A DNA stretch of 51,315 nt, from positions 1 through 51,315 of the forward strand of contig JAFTDD010000028.1 in NCBI GenBank assembly GCA_017454355.1, given 5' to 3'. Positions 24,222 through 33,204 of this stretch are shown here, in pieces. The notes beneath the pieces are model-generated. The model saw only the letters and a program-made list of their open reading frames with translations, was not told the origin of the DNA and searched no databases. Position numbers and translations under genes: made by a program. Numbering within the stretch: the first letter of the stretch is position 1; the number at the start of each line of letters is the position of its first letter. The stretch is from Muribaculaceae bacterium (GTDB lineage: Bacteria > Bacteroidota > Bacteroidia > Bacteroidales > Muribaculaceae).

Positions 24222-25181
24222 ATGAAAAGATTTTGTGTATCGATTGTGGCGGTTCTGACCATGGCCGCCGCGACTCTGGCGCAGCCTGTGGTTTACTTCA
24301 CGAGCGAGATTACTCCCGAGTCGCTCGTTAAAATCTACAAAGCCCTGGGCGTTGAGGCCAACGGCCGTGTTGCCGTGAAGATTTCAACCGGCGAGGGCGG
24401 CAACAAGCACTATCTCAAGCCCACGCTCATTCGCAATCTTGTCGACGAGGTGAATGGCACCATCGTCGAGTGTGGTACGGCCTACGGCGGCAGCCGCCAG
24501 GACCCCGCCAAGCATTGGCAGACCATTCACGAGCACGGCTTCGACTCAATCTTTGCTGTCGACCTGATGGACGAGTTTGGCCAAATCCGTATCCCCATCC
24601 AAGACAAGAAACACCTGAAGTATGACATTGTGGGTGAGCATCTGGCAAACTACGACTTCATGATTAACTTGGCCCACTTCAAGGGTCACGCCATGGGTGG
24701 CTTTGGCGGCGTGCTGAAGAACGCCAGCATTGGCGTCGCCTCCACCGCCGGCAAGGCATATATCCACACCGCCGGCAAGACCGACGATGCCGCCAAGGCA
24801 TGGACTCCCGAGAACCTTGCCGCCGGTCCGACCCAGGATTTCTTCCTCGAGTCGATGGCTGCCGCAGCCCAGGCTGTGCACAACTACTTTAATGGCCGCG
24901 TTATCTACATCAACGTGATGAACAACATGAGCGTGGACTGTGACTGCGACGGCAATCCCGCCAAGCCCGAACTCAAGGACATGGGCATCATGGCCAGTCT
25001 TGACCCGGTGGCAGTTGATCAGGCTTGTCTCGACATGGTGTTCAACCATCACGGCACGGCCGGCGACGATAACGCGCCCCTCATCGCACGCATCAACCGC
25101 CAGCACGGCACTTATATCACCGACTATGCGCAGAGCATCGGCCTCGGCTCGAAGACCTATCGTCTGGTGAAACTGCAATAA
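24222..25181 (+). CDS. DUF362 domain protein, exported
   Basis: 319 residues with a signal peptide (about 1-20, ending TLAQ). The family pattern is clear: VAVKISTGEGGNKHYLKP, TIVECGTAYGG, INLAHFKGHAMGGFGGVLKN and the late SLDPVAVDQACLDMV. DUF362 proteins often pair with 4Fe-4S ferredoxin domains, but none is present here and the only Cys-rich stretch is VDCDCDG. The biochemical role is unknown. It is divergent from a CMD/cupin gene and is followed 89 bp later by a TonB-dependent receptor; a hairpin in that gap probably limits read-through. Confidence 0.88.
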   Translation: MKRFCVSIVAVLTMAAATLAQPVVYFTSEITPESLVKIYKALGVEANGRVAVKISTGEGGNKHYLKPTLIRNLVDEVNGTIVECGTAYGGSRQDPAKHWQTIHEHGFDSIFAVDLMDEFGQIRIPIQDKKHLKYDIVGEHLANYDFMINLAHFKGHAMGGFGGVLKNASIGVASTAGKAYIHTAGKTDDAAKAWTPENLAAGPTQDFFLESMAAAAQAVHNYFNGRVIYINVMNNMSVDCDCDGNPAKPELKDMGIMASLDPVAVDQACLDMVFNHHGTAGDDNAPLIARINRQHGTYITDYAQSIGLGSKTYRLVKLQ

Positions 25182-25189
25182 AAACAATG

Positions 25190-25247
25190 AGCAGTTCTAA
25201 GAGTTCTAAGAGTTCTTAGTTGCCTTAGAGTTCTTAGAACTGCTTTT
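25190..25247 (+). terminator. Hairpin terminator between the DUF362 and receptor genes
   Basis: The arms AGCAGTTCTAAGA and TCTTAGAACTGCT form a 13-bp stem followed by TTTT. The loop contains more TCTAAGAGTTC units, a 10-bp repeat also seen at 30236-30277 and, in variant form, at 33210-33268. Confidence 0.65.
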
Positions 25248-25270
25248 AACTGAAATTCAAGGTGTTGATT

Positions 25271-27124
25271 ATGCGAGTTTCACTCCTTTTGGCTGTAATT
25301 GCCGCATCGGTATCGGTCGCTGCTGCCGTTCCCGACTCTATTGCGCTGGATAACATCGTTGTCACCGGCACGCGCTCAGCGACCGACGTGCGTCATCTGC
25401 CCATGACGGTGACCACCATCAGCCGCGAGGCCCTTGTCGAGAGCCATCAGTCTTCGCTGCTGCCCACCGTGATGCAAGAGGTGCCGGGACTATTCGTCAG
25501 TTCGCGCGGTATGATGGGCTACGGTGTGAGCGGCGGAGCGGCCGGCGGTATCAACCTGCGTGGCATCAGCGGCGGCGCGGGGCAGTTGCTTGTACTCATT
25601 GACGGCCATCCGCAGTACAACGGCATCTACGGTCATCCCATTAGCGACAGTTACCAGACGATGATTGCCGAGCGGGTCGAAGTGCTTCGCGGACCGGCAT
25701 CGGTGCTCTACGGCTCCAATGCGATGGGTGGCGTGTTGAACATTGTGACTCGTCGACCGCAATCTGACGGTGCCACGACCACTATTGACTTGGGTGCCGG
25801 CAGTTGGGGCACCGTGCAGGCTCAAGCGTCCAACCAATTGCGCCTCGGCCGCTTTTCAAGCACCGTGGCGGCAGAGTTTGGCCGCACAGACAACCACCGC
25901 CCGCGCATGGGCTTCAAGCAATATGGCGGCATCGTCAGACTCGGATATGAGTTGAGCAGCCACTGGCGGCTTAACTTTAATGCCAACATCACCCATTTTG
26001 ACGCAAGCCACCCCGGCACGGTTGATGAGCCCCTCTACGACGCCGACCAGTGGATAACTCGCGGCGAGATGTCGGCAGCCATCGAGAATCATTACGCCAA
26101 CACGAGCGGTGCCTTGAGTGCTTACTATAACTGGGGGCGCCACAAGATTGACGATGGCACATCCGACCCCACCAACCCAACCCAACGCTACTTTCGCTCC
26201 AAAGACGCTCTCACCGGGGTGAGCGCCTATCAGAGCGCGACGCTTTTTGCCGGCAACCACATCACCGCCGGCATTGACTATCAACGCATCTACGGCAACG
26301 CCTACTACACGTCCAAAGCCGACGGCAGCCTGCTCGACACGCCCAACAAGCAGAGCGGCCGCAGTTATCGCAACGAAGTTGGTGCCTACGTCGACTTTCG
26401 TCAGGACATTGTCCGTTGGCTCACGGTGGACGCCGCTGTGCGTCTTGACCACCACAGCGTGACAGGTACCGAGTGGGTGCCGCAGGCAGGCCTGGTGGCG
26501 CGTCCTGTCGATAACGGCGAACTGAAGTTTATGGCCTCGAAAGGCTTTCGCAACCCCACAATGCGTGAGATGTACCTCTACCCGCCCAGCAACGAGGAAC
26601 TGCGACCGGAGCGATTGTGGAACTATGAACTGTCATGGCGCCACCGCCCGGGCAGTGTCACCTATGGCGTGAACCTCTACTACATCAAGGGCGACAACAT
26701 GATTCAGACCATTAATCGTAAGAACGTCAATACCGGCAAAGTGAAGAACTATGGTGTTGAGTTAGAGGCGATGTGGCGCGTCAACGCCCGCTGGCAACTG
26801 TCCACCAATCATTCCTTGCTGCACATGGAGCACAAGATAGTGGGGTCTCCTCGCTATTTGGGACGCGTGGCGGCGCGCTACGCTTCCGGACGATGGCACG
26901 CCACACTTGGTGTCCAGCACGTCAATGGCTTGTTCACTGCGGTGGGCGACACCCCGAAGACCGAAAACTTCACTCTGGTCAACGCCACTGTCTCGTTTGC
27001 CGCCGCACGTTGCCTCACGCTTTGGCTGCGAGGCGATAATCTGCTGGCTCAACGCTACGAGATCAACGCCGGTTATCCGATGCCTCGCGCCACCTTCATG
27101 GCCGGAGCAACTCTCCGCCTCTGA
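25271..27124 (+). CDS. TonB-dependent outer-membrane receptor
   Basis: 617 residues from the ATG at 25271 (a GTG three codons earlier is the alternative). A signal peptide (about 1-20) leads into LDNIVVTGTRSATDVRHLP. The plug domain (about 25-150) has the usual VEVLRGPASVLYGSNAMGGV and NIVTRR. The rest is a 22-strand beta-barrel with the late RPERLWNYELSWR segment and an aromatic-poor terminal strand ending ATFMAGATLRL. Size and motifs fit siderophore, haem or cobalamin receptors rather than SusC, which is about 1000 residues. The ligand cannot be told from sequence. No SusD gene is adjacent. It is the last plus-strand gene before the convergent aat. Confidence 0.92.
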   Translation: MRVSLLLAVIAASVSVAAAVPDSIALDNIVVTGTRSATDVRHLPMTVTTISREALVESHQSSLLPTVMQEVPGLFVSSRGMMGYGVSGGAAGGINLRGISGGAGQLLVLIDGHPQYNGIYGHPISDSYQTMIAERVEVLRGPASVLYGSNAMGGVLNIVTRRPQSDGATTTIDLGAGSWGTVQAQASNQLRLGRFSSTVAAEFGRTDNHRPRMGFKQYGGIVRLGYELSSHWRLNFNANITHFDASHPGTVDEPLYDADQWITRGEMSAAIENHYANTSGALSAYYNWGRHKIDDGTSDPTNPTQRYFRSKDALTGVSAYQSATLFAGNHITAGIDYQRIYGNAYYTSKADGSLLDTPNKQSGRSYRNEVGAYVDFRQDIVRWLTVDAAVRLDHHSVTGTEWVPQAGLVARPVDNGELKFMASKGFRNPTMREMYLYPPSNEELRPERLWNYELSWRHRPGSVTYGVNLYYIKGDNMIQTINRKNVNTGKVKNYGVELEAMWRVNARWQLSTNHSLLHMEHKIVGSPRYLGRVAARYASGRWHATLGVQHVNGLFTAVGDTPKTENFTLVNATVSFAAARCLTLWLRGDNLLAQRYEINAGYPMPRATFMAGATLRL

Positions 27125-27182
27125 TTTCTCTTCAATTTTCACGTGAGAAAGATGGACGGGAATAGGCGAGAGGAATGTGGTG

Positions 27183-27845
27183 TTAATTGAGATAGGGGAG
27201 GTAGTCGTCGTAGGGAATGTAGCGGGCGCCGAGCGAGGCCAAGTGTGGTGTCTCAATCTGTGTGTCGATGATGGTGGGGTAGGGCTCGGCCGCCATCTTT
27301 CGGGCCAGAGTGATGAGCGCCGCCTTGCTGGCGTTTGGCACAAGCGAGCACATACTCTCGCCCATAAAACAACGACCCACCCGCTCGCCATACAAGCCGC
27401 CCACCAGACGGCCTGTCGCGTTGTCCCACACCTCCACACTGTGCGCTATGCCCCGGCGGTGCAGGTGGCAGTAGGTGGTAATCACCCTCTCGCCAAGCCA
27501 TGCGTCGGGGTGGTCGATGCGGTTGTCGGCAACAGCACAAAGGCTAATCATCGACTCGAAGTCTTGATCGAATGTGACGGTGAAAATGCCGCGGTTAAAC
27601 ACGTTGCGCATCGAGTGCGACACGTGGATTTCGTTGGGAAAAATCACAAATCGCTCCATCGGGCAGCACCACATCGGCTTCTCATATCGGAATGCGAACC
27701 ACGGGAAGGCGCCAATCTTGAGCGCCGCAATCACCCTCGGCACGCGCAGGTCGCCGCCCACGGCAAACATGCCGCTGGGGTTGCCCAACCGCGGGTCAGG
27801 AAACGTGAAGTTGAGTTCGTCGTCTATCGTCAGTTGCTGTATCAT
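27183..27845 (-). CDS. aat: Leucyl/phenylalanyl-tRNA-protein transferase
   Basis: 220 residues, the normal size. The enzyme adds Leu or Phe from aminoacyl-tRNA to proteins with N-terminal Arg or Lys, making them ClpS substrates. Family motifs are FPDPRLGNPSGMFAVGGDL, GAFPWFAF, FNRGIFTVTFDQDF, DAWLGERVITTYCHLH, SVEVWD, GGLYGERVGRCFMGESMCS and DTQIETPHLASLGA. The canonical WFSPDPR stretch is altered to WFAFRYEKPMWCCPMER. It lies 45 bp after clpA on the same strand and with clpS forms a complete N-degron module. It is convergent with the TonB receptor gene. Confidence 0.97.
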   Translation of the reverse strand: MIQQLTIDDELNFTFPDPRLGNPSGMFAVGGDLRVPRVIAALKIGAFPWFAFRYEKPMWCCPMERFVIFPNEIHVSHSMRNVFNRGIFTVTFDQDFESMISLCAVADNRIDHPDAWLGERVITTYCHLHRRGIAHSVEVWDNATGRLVGGLYGERVGRCFMGESMCSLVPNASKAALITLARKMAAEPYPTIIDTQIETPHLASLGARYIPYDDYLPYLN

Positions 27846-27890
27846 CGTTAAATTCCGAATAATCGAATAATCGAATGCTCGAAAGTGGGA

Positions 27891-30224
27891 TTACTCGTGC
27901 GAGATTTGCAGCGTGTCGCCGTCGGCGTCGATGGTAGCGTGGCCACCGGCGGCAAGATCTCCAAAGAGGATATGGCGCGTGAGCAACGCCTTGAGGCGCT
28001 GCGTGATCACGCGGTCCATCTCGCGGGCACCGTAGCGCGGTGTGAAGCCCTGACGCAGCAGCAACTCGCGGGCTGCCGGAGTAAGGGTGACGGTGACGCC
28101 GCGCGAAGCGAGTTTAGTGTCGAGTTCCCGCAGTTTTTTGTCAAGGATAAGGTTGGCCATGTGGTCGTCCATATCGTTGAAGACAACCACGCTCGAGAGG
28201 CGGTTGATAAATTCGGGCTTGAAGGTGCGCTTGACGGCAGCGAGCATCGCCTTGCCGCTCGTCACGTTACTTGCAAAGCCCACTGAGGCCTGCGAGGCGA
28301 ACTGTGCGCCGGCGTTGCTGGTCATAATCAAGATGACATTGCGGAAGTAGGCCTTCTGACCTTTGTTGTCGGTGAGCACGCCATAGTCCATCACTTGCAG
28401 CAGGATGTTGTAGATATCCTCGTGGGCCTTTTCAATCTCGTCGAGCAGTAACACGCAGTCGGGATTGCGGCGCACGGCGTCAGTGAGTAAGCCGCCGTCG
28501 TCATATCCGACGTAGCCTGCCGGCGCACCAATGAGTTTGGCCACAGTGTGCTTCTCGACATATTCGCTCATATCGAAGCGCACAAGTTTCACGCCGAGTT
28601 CGTCGCTGAGCACGCGCGCCAACTCTGTTTTGCCCACTCCGGTAGGCCCCACAAAGAGCAGGTTGGCCAGCGGCCGTCCCTCGTCGAGCAGCCCCGCGCG
28701 TGCCATTTGGACGGCCTCCACGACTTGCCGTACGGCCTCGTCTTGACCATAGAGGCGACCGAGGATGCGTTGCTGCAAGGTGGCGAGGCGGCTGTCGGCA
28801 GCGGCATCGGCCTGGGTGACAACGTGCGCGTCCACACCGGCGATGCGCGCCAGAGTACTGGCGAGGCTCTCCACGTCGATGGTCGTGTGGTCGTTGTCCT
28901 CGCGTGAGGCTTCGGCGGCCGCTCCGGCCTCGTCAATCACGTCAAGCGCCTTGTCGGGCAAGCGGCGCCCGGGCAGATGGCGTATGCTGCCGTCAACGGC
29001 CAGTTCGAGCGTGCCCTCGCCGTAGGTGACGTTGTGATAATCCTCATATCGCGGGGCAAGTTGCCGCAGAATTTCGACAGCATCGTCGCGGCTAGGCTCG
29101 GCAATCTCGATGGTCTGGAAGCGGCGCACGATGCCCTTGTTGCGCATGATGTAACGGTTATATTCCTCGTGGGTCGTCGAGCCGATGAAGCGGATAGTGC
29201 CTTGCTCAAGATATGGCTTGAGCATATTGCTCATGTCCATCGAACTGTCGCTTGTGGAACCGGCACCCATGATTTGGTGGATTTCATCAAGATAGAGGAT
29301 GGCATTGCCCTCGGCGGCAAGACCGTCCATAATGTTTTTGAAACGCTGCTCAAAGTCGCCTCGGAACTGAGTGCCGGCCACCATTGTCGCCATCTCGAGG
29401 CCGTAGATGTGGCAACCCTTGAGGCGCTCCGGCACATTGCCATCGCCTATGCGACGTGCCAGGCCGTAGATGAGGGCTGTCTTGCCCACTCCGGCATCAC
29501 CCACGTGCAGCGGGTTGTTCTTGTCCTTGCGGCACAGCACTCTCACCGTGGACGCCAACTCGGCCTCGCGACCCACAAGCGGGTTGTGGTCGTCAACAGT
29601 GCCGCTGATGTCGGTCAAGTAGCGGCGCCACGCGTCAGAGGATGCCGGGCCGGGGGTGCCGGCCTCCTGGTCAAAGGCTTCCAGTTCGATGATGGGGTCA
29701 ACGTCCTCGCGGCGACTCGTGTCGCCGTTTTCCTCGTCCCACGCCAGAGCCTGCTCGTCGGGGTGGTAGCCGCCGGCATAGAAGGCGGCATAGTTCTCCT
29801 TGAGTTCGGTGATAAACTCGCCGCGCTGGTTGTGGATTGCGCTCAGCAGCATGTGGGCAGCGGCGCTTTCCTGCAGGCGCATCATGCCGTGGGCGATGTC
29901 CGGCACGTCAAGCACTTCGCTCTTGTTTTCGGTCGCGTAAGTTGTCGCGCGATTCAACATTTCGTCAAACTGCAGCGTCGTTTCCGGTTTATAATCGGTG
30001 GAGATTTTGTCGAGGCATGGCAGCGCGTCGAGTATCTTGTCGAGCGTCTCGCCCATGGTGTCGCTGATGCGCTTGCCGGCAATCTTGTTGATGGCATCGT
30101 AGAACTGCTCTTGGTTGAGCAGCGCGCGCAACAGGTGCTCCGGGGTCAGATATTCGTCATGACCCTGGTCGGCGATATATATTGCTTGGCTGATAGCCAC
30201 TTGAACGCAAATTGATAATTCCAT
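27891..30224 (-). CDS. clpA: ClpA AAA+ unfoldase of the ClpAP protease
   Basis: 777 residues, close to E. coli ClpA (758). The N-domain (about 1-145), which docks ClpS, is followed by two AAA+ modules. D1 has Walker A GDAGVGKT (242-249) and Walker B ILYLDEIH (309-316). D2 has GPTGVGKT (526-533) and VLLLDEIEK (591-599). The ClpP-binding loop is present as SVGF (647-650), so this is a ClpP partner rather than a ClpB disaggregase, and the long ClpB/ClpC middle domain is absent. An acidic linker (about 150-200) is longer than usual. It sits between clpS and aat. Confidence 0.97.
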   Translation of the reverse strand: MELSICVQVAISQAIYIADQGHDEYLTPEHLLRALLNQEQFYDAINKIAGKRISDTMGETLDKILDALPCLDKISTDYKPETTLQFDEMLNRATTYATENKSEVLDVPDIAHGMMRLQESAAAHMLLSAIHNQRGEFITELKENYAAFYAGGYHPDEQALAWDEENGDTSRREDVDPIIELEAFDQEAGTPGPASSDAWRRYLTDISGTVDDHNPLVGREAELASTVRVLCRKDKNNPLHVGDAGVGKTALIYGLARRIGDGNVPERLKGCHIYGLEMATMVAGTQFRGDFEQRFKNIMDGLAAEGNAILYLDEIHQIMGAGSTSDSSMDMSNMLKPYLEQGTIRFIGSTTHEEYNRYIMRNKGIVRRFQTIEIAEPSRDDAVEILRQLAPRYEDYHNVTYGEGTLELAVDGSIRHLPGRRLPDKALDVIDEAGAAAEASREDNDHTTIDVESLASTLARIAGVDAHVVTQADAAADSRLATLQQRILGRLYGQDEAVRQVVEAVQMARAGLLDEGRPLANLLFVGPTGVGKTELARVLSDELGVKLVRFDMSEYVEKHTVAKLIGAPAGYVGYDDGGLLTDAVRRNPDCVLLLDEIEKAHEDIYNILLQVMDYGVLTDNKGQKAYFRNVILIMTSNAGAQFASQASVGFASNVTSGKAMLAAVKRTFKPEFINRLSSVVVFNDMDDHMANLILDKKLRELDTKLASRGVTVTLTPAARELLLRQGFTPRYGAREMDRVITQRLKALLTRHILFGDLAAGGHATIDADGDTLQISHE

Positions 30225-30235
30225 TTAGTCGTTAA

Positions 30236-30277
30236 TCTAAGAGTTCTAAGAGTTCTTAAGAATTCTAAGAGTTCTGA
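30236..30277. repeat. TCTAAGAGTTC tandem units between clpS and clpA
   Basis: Several 10-bp TCTAAGAGTT-type units, partly inverted (TCTTAAGAATTC), occupy the 89-bp clpS-clpA gap. The same units form the 25190 hairpin, and related ones lie at 33210-33268. Confidence 0.7.
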
Positions 30278-30313
30278 GTGTTTTTGGTGTGAGGGTGGGA
30301 GCGGTGCCGGGAG

Positions 30314-30634
30314 TTACTCAGGCTCGACGGTGATGCGCAGGGGGAAGCCCTCGGCGCGAGCCTTTTGGGTAGCCTTGCTGGCGCGTGTGATGGCGATGTC
30401 GTAAGAATAGATGCCCACCACGGCGCTGCCGCCGGTGTGGATTTGCAGCATCAGCGTTGTGGCCTCGGCTGTGGACTTGCGGAACACTGTCTCGAGCACT
30501 TCCACCACAAAGTCCATCGTGGTTACATCATCGTTGTGCATCACAACGCGGTAGCGGCGCGGCACATCGGTCGTGGTGCGCGTCTGTTGCTTGATGCCGG
30601 GCGTGCCCTGGCTCTGTTGGTTGTCTTGCGCCAT
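30314..30634 (-). CDS. clpS: ClpS N-degron adaptor
   Basis: 106 residues. ClpS binds proteins with N-terminal Leu, Phe, Tyr or Trp and delivers them to ClpA. The binding-pocket motifs are clear: VVMHNDDVTTMDFVVEVLE (with the conserved Asn-Asp-Asp) and, later, IHTGGSAVVGIYSYDIA (His and Gly of the pocket). A flexible 25-residue Gln/Thr-rich N-terminal tail precedes the fold, as needed for loading ClpA. It is first of the clpS-clpA-aat series and follows aroB by 62 bp. A near-consensus GAATTTTG lies upstream but is not a clean promoter match. Confidence 0.96.
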   Translation of the reverse strand: MAQDNQQSQGTPGIKQQTRTTTDVPRRYRVVMHNDDVTTMDFVVEVLETVFRKSTAEATTLMLQIHTGGSAVVGIYSYDIAITRASKATQKARAEGFPLRITVEPE

Positions 30635-30696
30635 TCTTCTTTTTTTAATTCACGATGCAAAATTCATAATTCACAATTTTAGTGAATGTCTTCTAT

Positions 30697-31764
30697 TTAC
30701 ACGCCGAGGAGGTCGCGGGTGATGTCAAGGGCGGCGGAGACTTCGTCGTCGCTCACGTGGCATCCGGGCATGGGAGAGCAGGGAGCGCCCAGCAGGGTGC
30801 AATTGATTTCGCCTGCCTCGCTCTTTTTGTCGTGGTGCATGAGGCTGAGCAAGGTGGGGTAGTCGTCGCAGGTGACTCGCGGCGCGCCGTAGAGTTGTCG
30901 CACCCTGGTGGCAAAGCGGTGTAGCAGCGCGCTGTCAAGCCCATTCTGCCGGATATGTGAAATTACAAGTTCGGCGACAAGCCCCCAAGCGACGGCATAT
31001 CCGTGAGGCACGGGATGACCGGAGGCCAGAGCGTGGCTCTCGAGGGCGTGACCCACTGTGTGACCAAGGTTGAGCACGCGGCGCAGGCCTTGCTCGGTGG
31101 GATCTTGCTCGACGATGCGTTGCTTGAGTCGCACGCTTTGTTCAAGCAACGGCAGCAAGTCATCCACCAGCCCCCTCCCAAAGGAGGGGGTGGCGTTAAT
31201 ATCCTCAATGGAATAGTCCAGCAGGGCATCGGTGGCCGCCGGTGAGTCGAGCAACGCGTGCTTGAGCATTTCGGCGAAGCCGCTACGCAGTTCGGTCGTT
31301 GGTAGCGTGTCGAAGAAGCGGGTGCTGATAATCACCTCTGCCGGCATCGCAAACACGCCAACTTCATTTTTCAGTCCGCCGAAGTTTACCGCCGTCTTGC
31401 CGCCCACAGCGGCGTCGACCGCGCCGAGCAGTGTGGTGGGCACATTGACGCACGGCACACCGCGCTTGAACGTCGCCGCCGCCATCCCGCCCAAGTCGGT
31501 GACCATGCCGCCACCCACGTTCACCACCAACCATCGGCGCGTCACGCCGGCGCGCTGCATAGCCTGCCACACGCTCTCGAGCGTGGCAAGCGTCTTGTGG
31601 TCGTCGCCGGCGGGGATGGTCACAGCCGGCAGGGCGCGGAGTGCGTCAAGCCGCGGCAGCACGAGGCGCGCCGTGTTGTTGTCCGCCACGACAAAGGTGC
31701 CTGACGGAGCCATCTCACCGATGAAGCCGCTCAAGGCGGCGTTGACTTCGTTGGTAAAAACCAT
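30697..31764 (-). CDS. aroB: 3-dehydroquinate synthase
   Basis: 355 residues, the normal size. It makes 3-dehydroquinate from DAHP, the second step of the shikimate pathway, using NAD and a metal ion. Visible motifs are VGGGMVTDLGGMAAATFKRG (NAD binding), PTTLLGAVDAAVGGKTAVN, SGFAEMLKHALL (metal-ligand Glu), LNLGHTVGHALE and PVPHGYAVAWG (metal-ligand His residues). A short stretch around residues 188-200 (NATPSFGRG) is encoded by a GC-rich palindrome, CCCCCTCC / GGAGGGGG (31171-31190), and seems to be a small insertion that kept the frame. It follows a lipoprotein gene by 33 bp. Confidence 0.96.
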   Translation of the reverse strand: MVFTNEVNAALSGFIGEMAPSGTFVVADNNTARLVLPRLDALRALPAVTIPAGDDHKTLATLESVWQAMQRAGVTRRWLVVNVGGGMVTDLGGMAAATFKRGVPCVNVPTTLLGAVDAAVGGKTAVNFGGLKNEVGVFAMPAEVIISTRFFDTLPTTELRSGFAEMLKHALLDSPAATDALLDYSIEDINATPSFGRGLVDDLLPLLEQSVRLKQRIVEQDPTEQGLRRVLNLGHTVGHALESHALASGHPVPHGYAVAWGLVAELVISHIRQNGLDSALLHRFATRVRQLYGAPRVTCDDYPTLLSLMHHDKKSEAGEINCTLLGAPCSPMPGCHVSDDEVSAALDITRDLLGV

Positions 31765-31797
31765 TGTCCGGTTTTAGAGGTCAGCGCAACCTTTTGA

Positions 31798-32388
31798 TTA
31801 TCTCGCGACGCTGATGTTGAACCAGTTGCTGTCGTAGGAACTCAAGCTGATTGTCCATTGCATACCGGTGGCCGCGTCGGTGAGACTGAAGGTGTCGACA
31901 AAGCCGGCATCGTCCACGTCTTCGGATGTGAGTTTGAACCCCTTCTCGTTGATTTGCCGCAGCAAGTCGTCCACGTGAACCCTGTCGAAATACTGTACGC
32001 TCATGACCGGGTAGCCATAGTCTCTGTCCTCGCCGTCGTTGCAGGCGGCAATCTCGATGACGCAGGCATGGGCTGGCACGTCGGGCACAAAGCGGTACTC
32101 CGTGGTGTCAACGTGACCGCCGCGGTAGTAGCCTTCGATAATGGAGCACGGACCGCCGTAGCCGTCGCCGGTGAGGCCGCGCGTGAAGCCTTTGGCAAGG
32201 AAGATGCTGTCACAGTGGCGCATGACGGCATCGGCGTCGGCCTCCTCATTGGCCAAAGTGACGTAGCGGAACGAGACGGCGTCCATCAGTTCGCCCAAGT
32301 CGGCGCGCAGCGGCTCGATGGGTGGAGTGGCGGTGCACGATGTCGTGACGGCAAGCGTCACCGCAATGATAGAAAGAATCTTTTTCAT
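31798..32388 (-). CDS. Predicted lipoprotein of unknown function
   Basis: 196 residues. The N-terminus MKKILSIIAVTLAVTTSC is a lipoprotein signal with Cys18. The mature part is acidic and of mixed alpha/beta character, with stretches such as FRYVTLANEEADADAVMRHC and MSVQYFDRVHVDDLLRQI, and a C-terminal strand with GMQWTISLSSYDSNWFNIS. I do not recognise a family. It lies 44 bp after the HAD phosphatase gene and 33 bp before aroB, all on the minus strand, so it is probably in the same operon. It is likely anchored in the envelope, given its signal. Confidence 0.75.
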   Translation of the reverse strand: MKKILSIIAVTLAVTTSCTATPPIEPLRADLGELMDAVSFRYVTLANEEADADAVMRHCDSIFLAKGFTRGLTGDGYGGPCSIIEGYYRGGHVDTTEYRFVPDVPAHACVIEIAACNDGEDRDYGYPVMSVQYFDRVHVDDLLRQINEKGFKLTSEDVDDAGFVDTFSLTDAATGMQWTISLSSYDSNWFNISVAR

Positions 32389-32432
32389 TAGAGCAGAGAG
32401 TTGAATGAATGTCAGTGAGGCCTATGTAAAAA

Positions 32433-33170
32433 TCAGTTACATTTCATTGCGGCCAGCAGGTCGGGCAGCGCGTCGGCCAGAGCGTCCATCGAGGGATAGC
32501 AGATGTCGGCGCCGGCCTTGTAGAGGTCGCGCTCGGGAATCGGACCGGTGGTGACACCGATGGTGAAACAGCCCGCCGTGTGACCGCTCTGCACGCCCAA
32601 TGGCGCGTTCTCAATAACGATGCACTGCGTCGGCTTCACTGCCGCCTTGGTGATTGCCTTGAGGTAAGGCTCCGGGCTGGGCTTGCCGCGCGGAGCGTCA
32701 AAGGCTGTCACGCGGGCCTCGGTGTCGAGCAGTCCGGCAAAGTCGGTGTCGAGGCGGTCAAGCAGCGTCTGTTGCGCCGAGCCGGTGACCACGACGTTGC
32801 GCATGGAGGCTTGTTGCAGCGCTTGCAACACACGCAGGGCGCCGGCCATCACATCCGGTTCGCCAAGTTCAGTGAAGTAGCGGCCCTTCACCTTGTAGAG
32901 AGCATGGGCCTCATCGTCGGTGATGTTCTTGCCAGCGCCCTCCTTGAATTTCTTTTTGATAATATCCGCTCCGGTCATTCCCTCGTAGGCGTAAAACTCC
33001 TCGCGCGTGCACCGGATGCCGTTCTTCTTCATCAGTTTCACCCAAGCCTGGGTGTGATACTTCATGGTGTCATAGAGCACGCCATCCATGTCAATCAGCG
33101 CCACGCTCACGTTGAGAACTTTGGCGCCACTGTACTTGAGGTATCCCTCAATCGCTTGTTGAATAGTCAT
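32433..33170 (-). CDS. HAD-superfamily hydrolase (beta-phosphoglucomutase-like)
   Basis: 245 residues. HAD motif I is LIDMDGVLYDT (nucleophile Asp27, acid/base Asp29), motif II VVVTGSA, motif III Lys in GKPSPEPYLKA, and motif IV IVIENAPLGVQSG (where the usual acidic pair is reduced to Glu-Asn). The helical cap between motifs I and II (YHTQAWVKLMKKNGI, EFYAYEGMTG) is of the type seen in beta-phosphoglucomutase and related sugar-phosphate phosphatases. The exact substrate cannot be assigned. It is cytoplasmic. The gene upstream (DUF5715) is separated by 102 bp filled with AAGATTTCT repeats. Confidence 0.88.
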   Translation of the reverse strand: MTIQQAIEGYLKYSGAKVLNVSVALIDMDGVLYDTMKYHTQAWVKLMKKNGIRCTREEFYAYEGMTGADIIKKKFKEGAGKNITDDEAHALYKVKGRYFTELGEPDVMAGALRVLQALQQASMRNVVVTGSAQQTLLDRLDTDFAGLLDTEARVTAFDAPRGKPSPEPYLKAITKAAVKPTQCIVIENAPLGVQSGHTAGCFTIGVTTGPIPERDLYKAGADICYPSMDALADALPDLLAAMKCN

Positions 33171-33204
33171 ATTTTAGTTTTTCGTTTTTAGTTTTTCGTT
33201 GTTC

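Noticed and set aside
28977..30215. 412-codon plus-strand frame
   Set aside because: It is exactly antisense to clpA, which has clear AAA+ motifs; a shadow of GC-rich coding bias.
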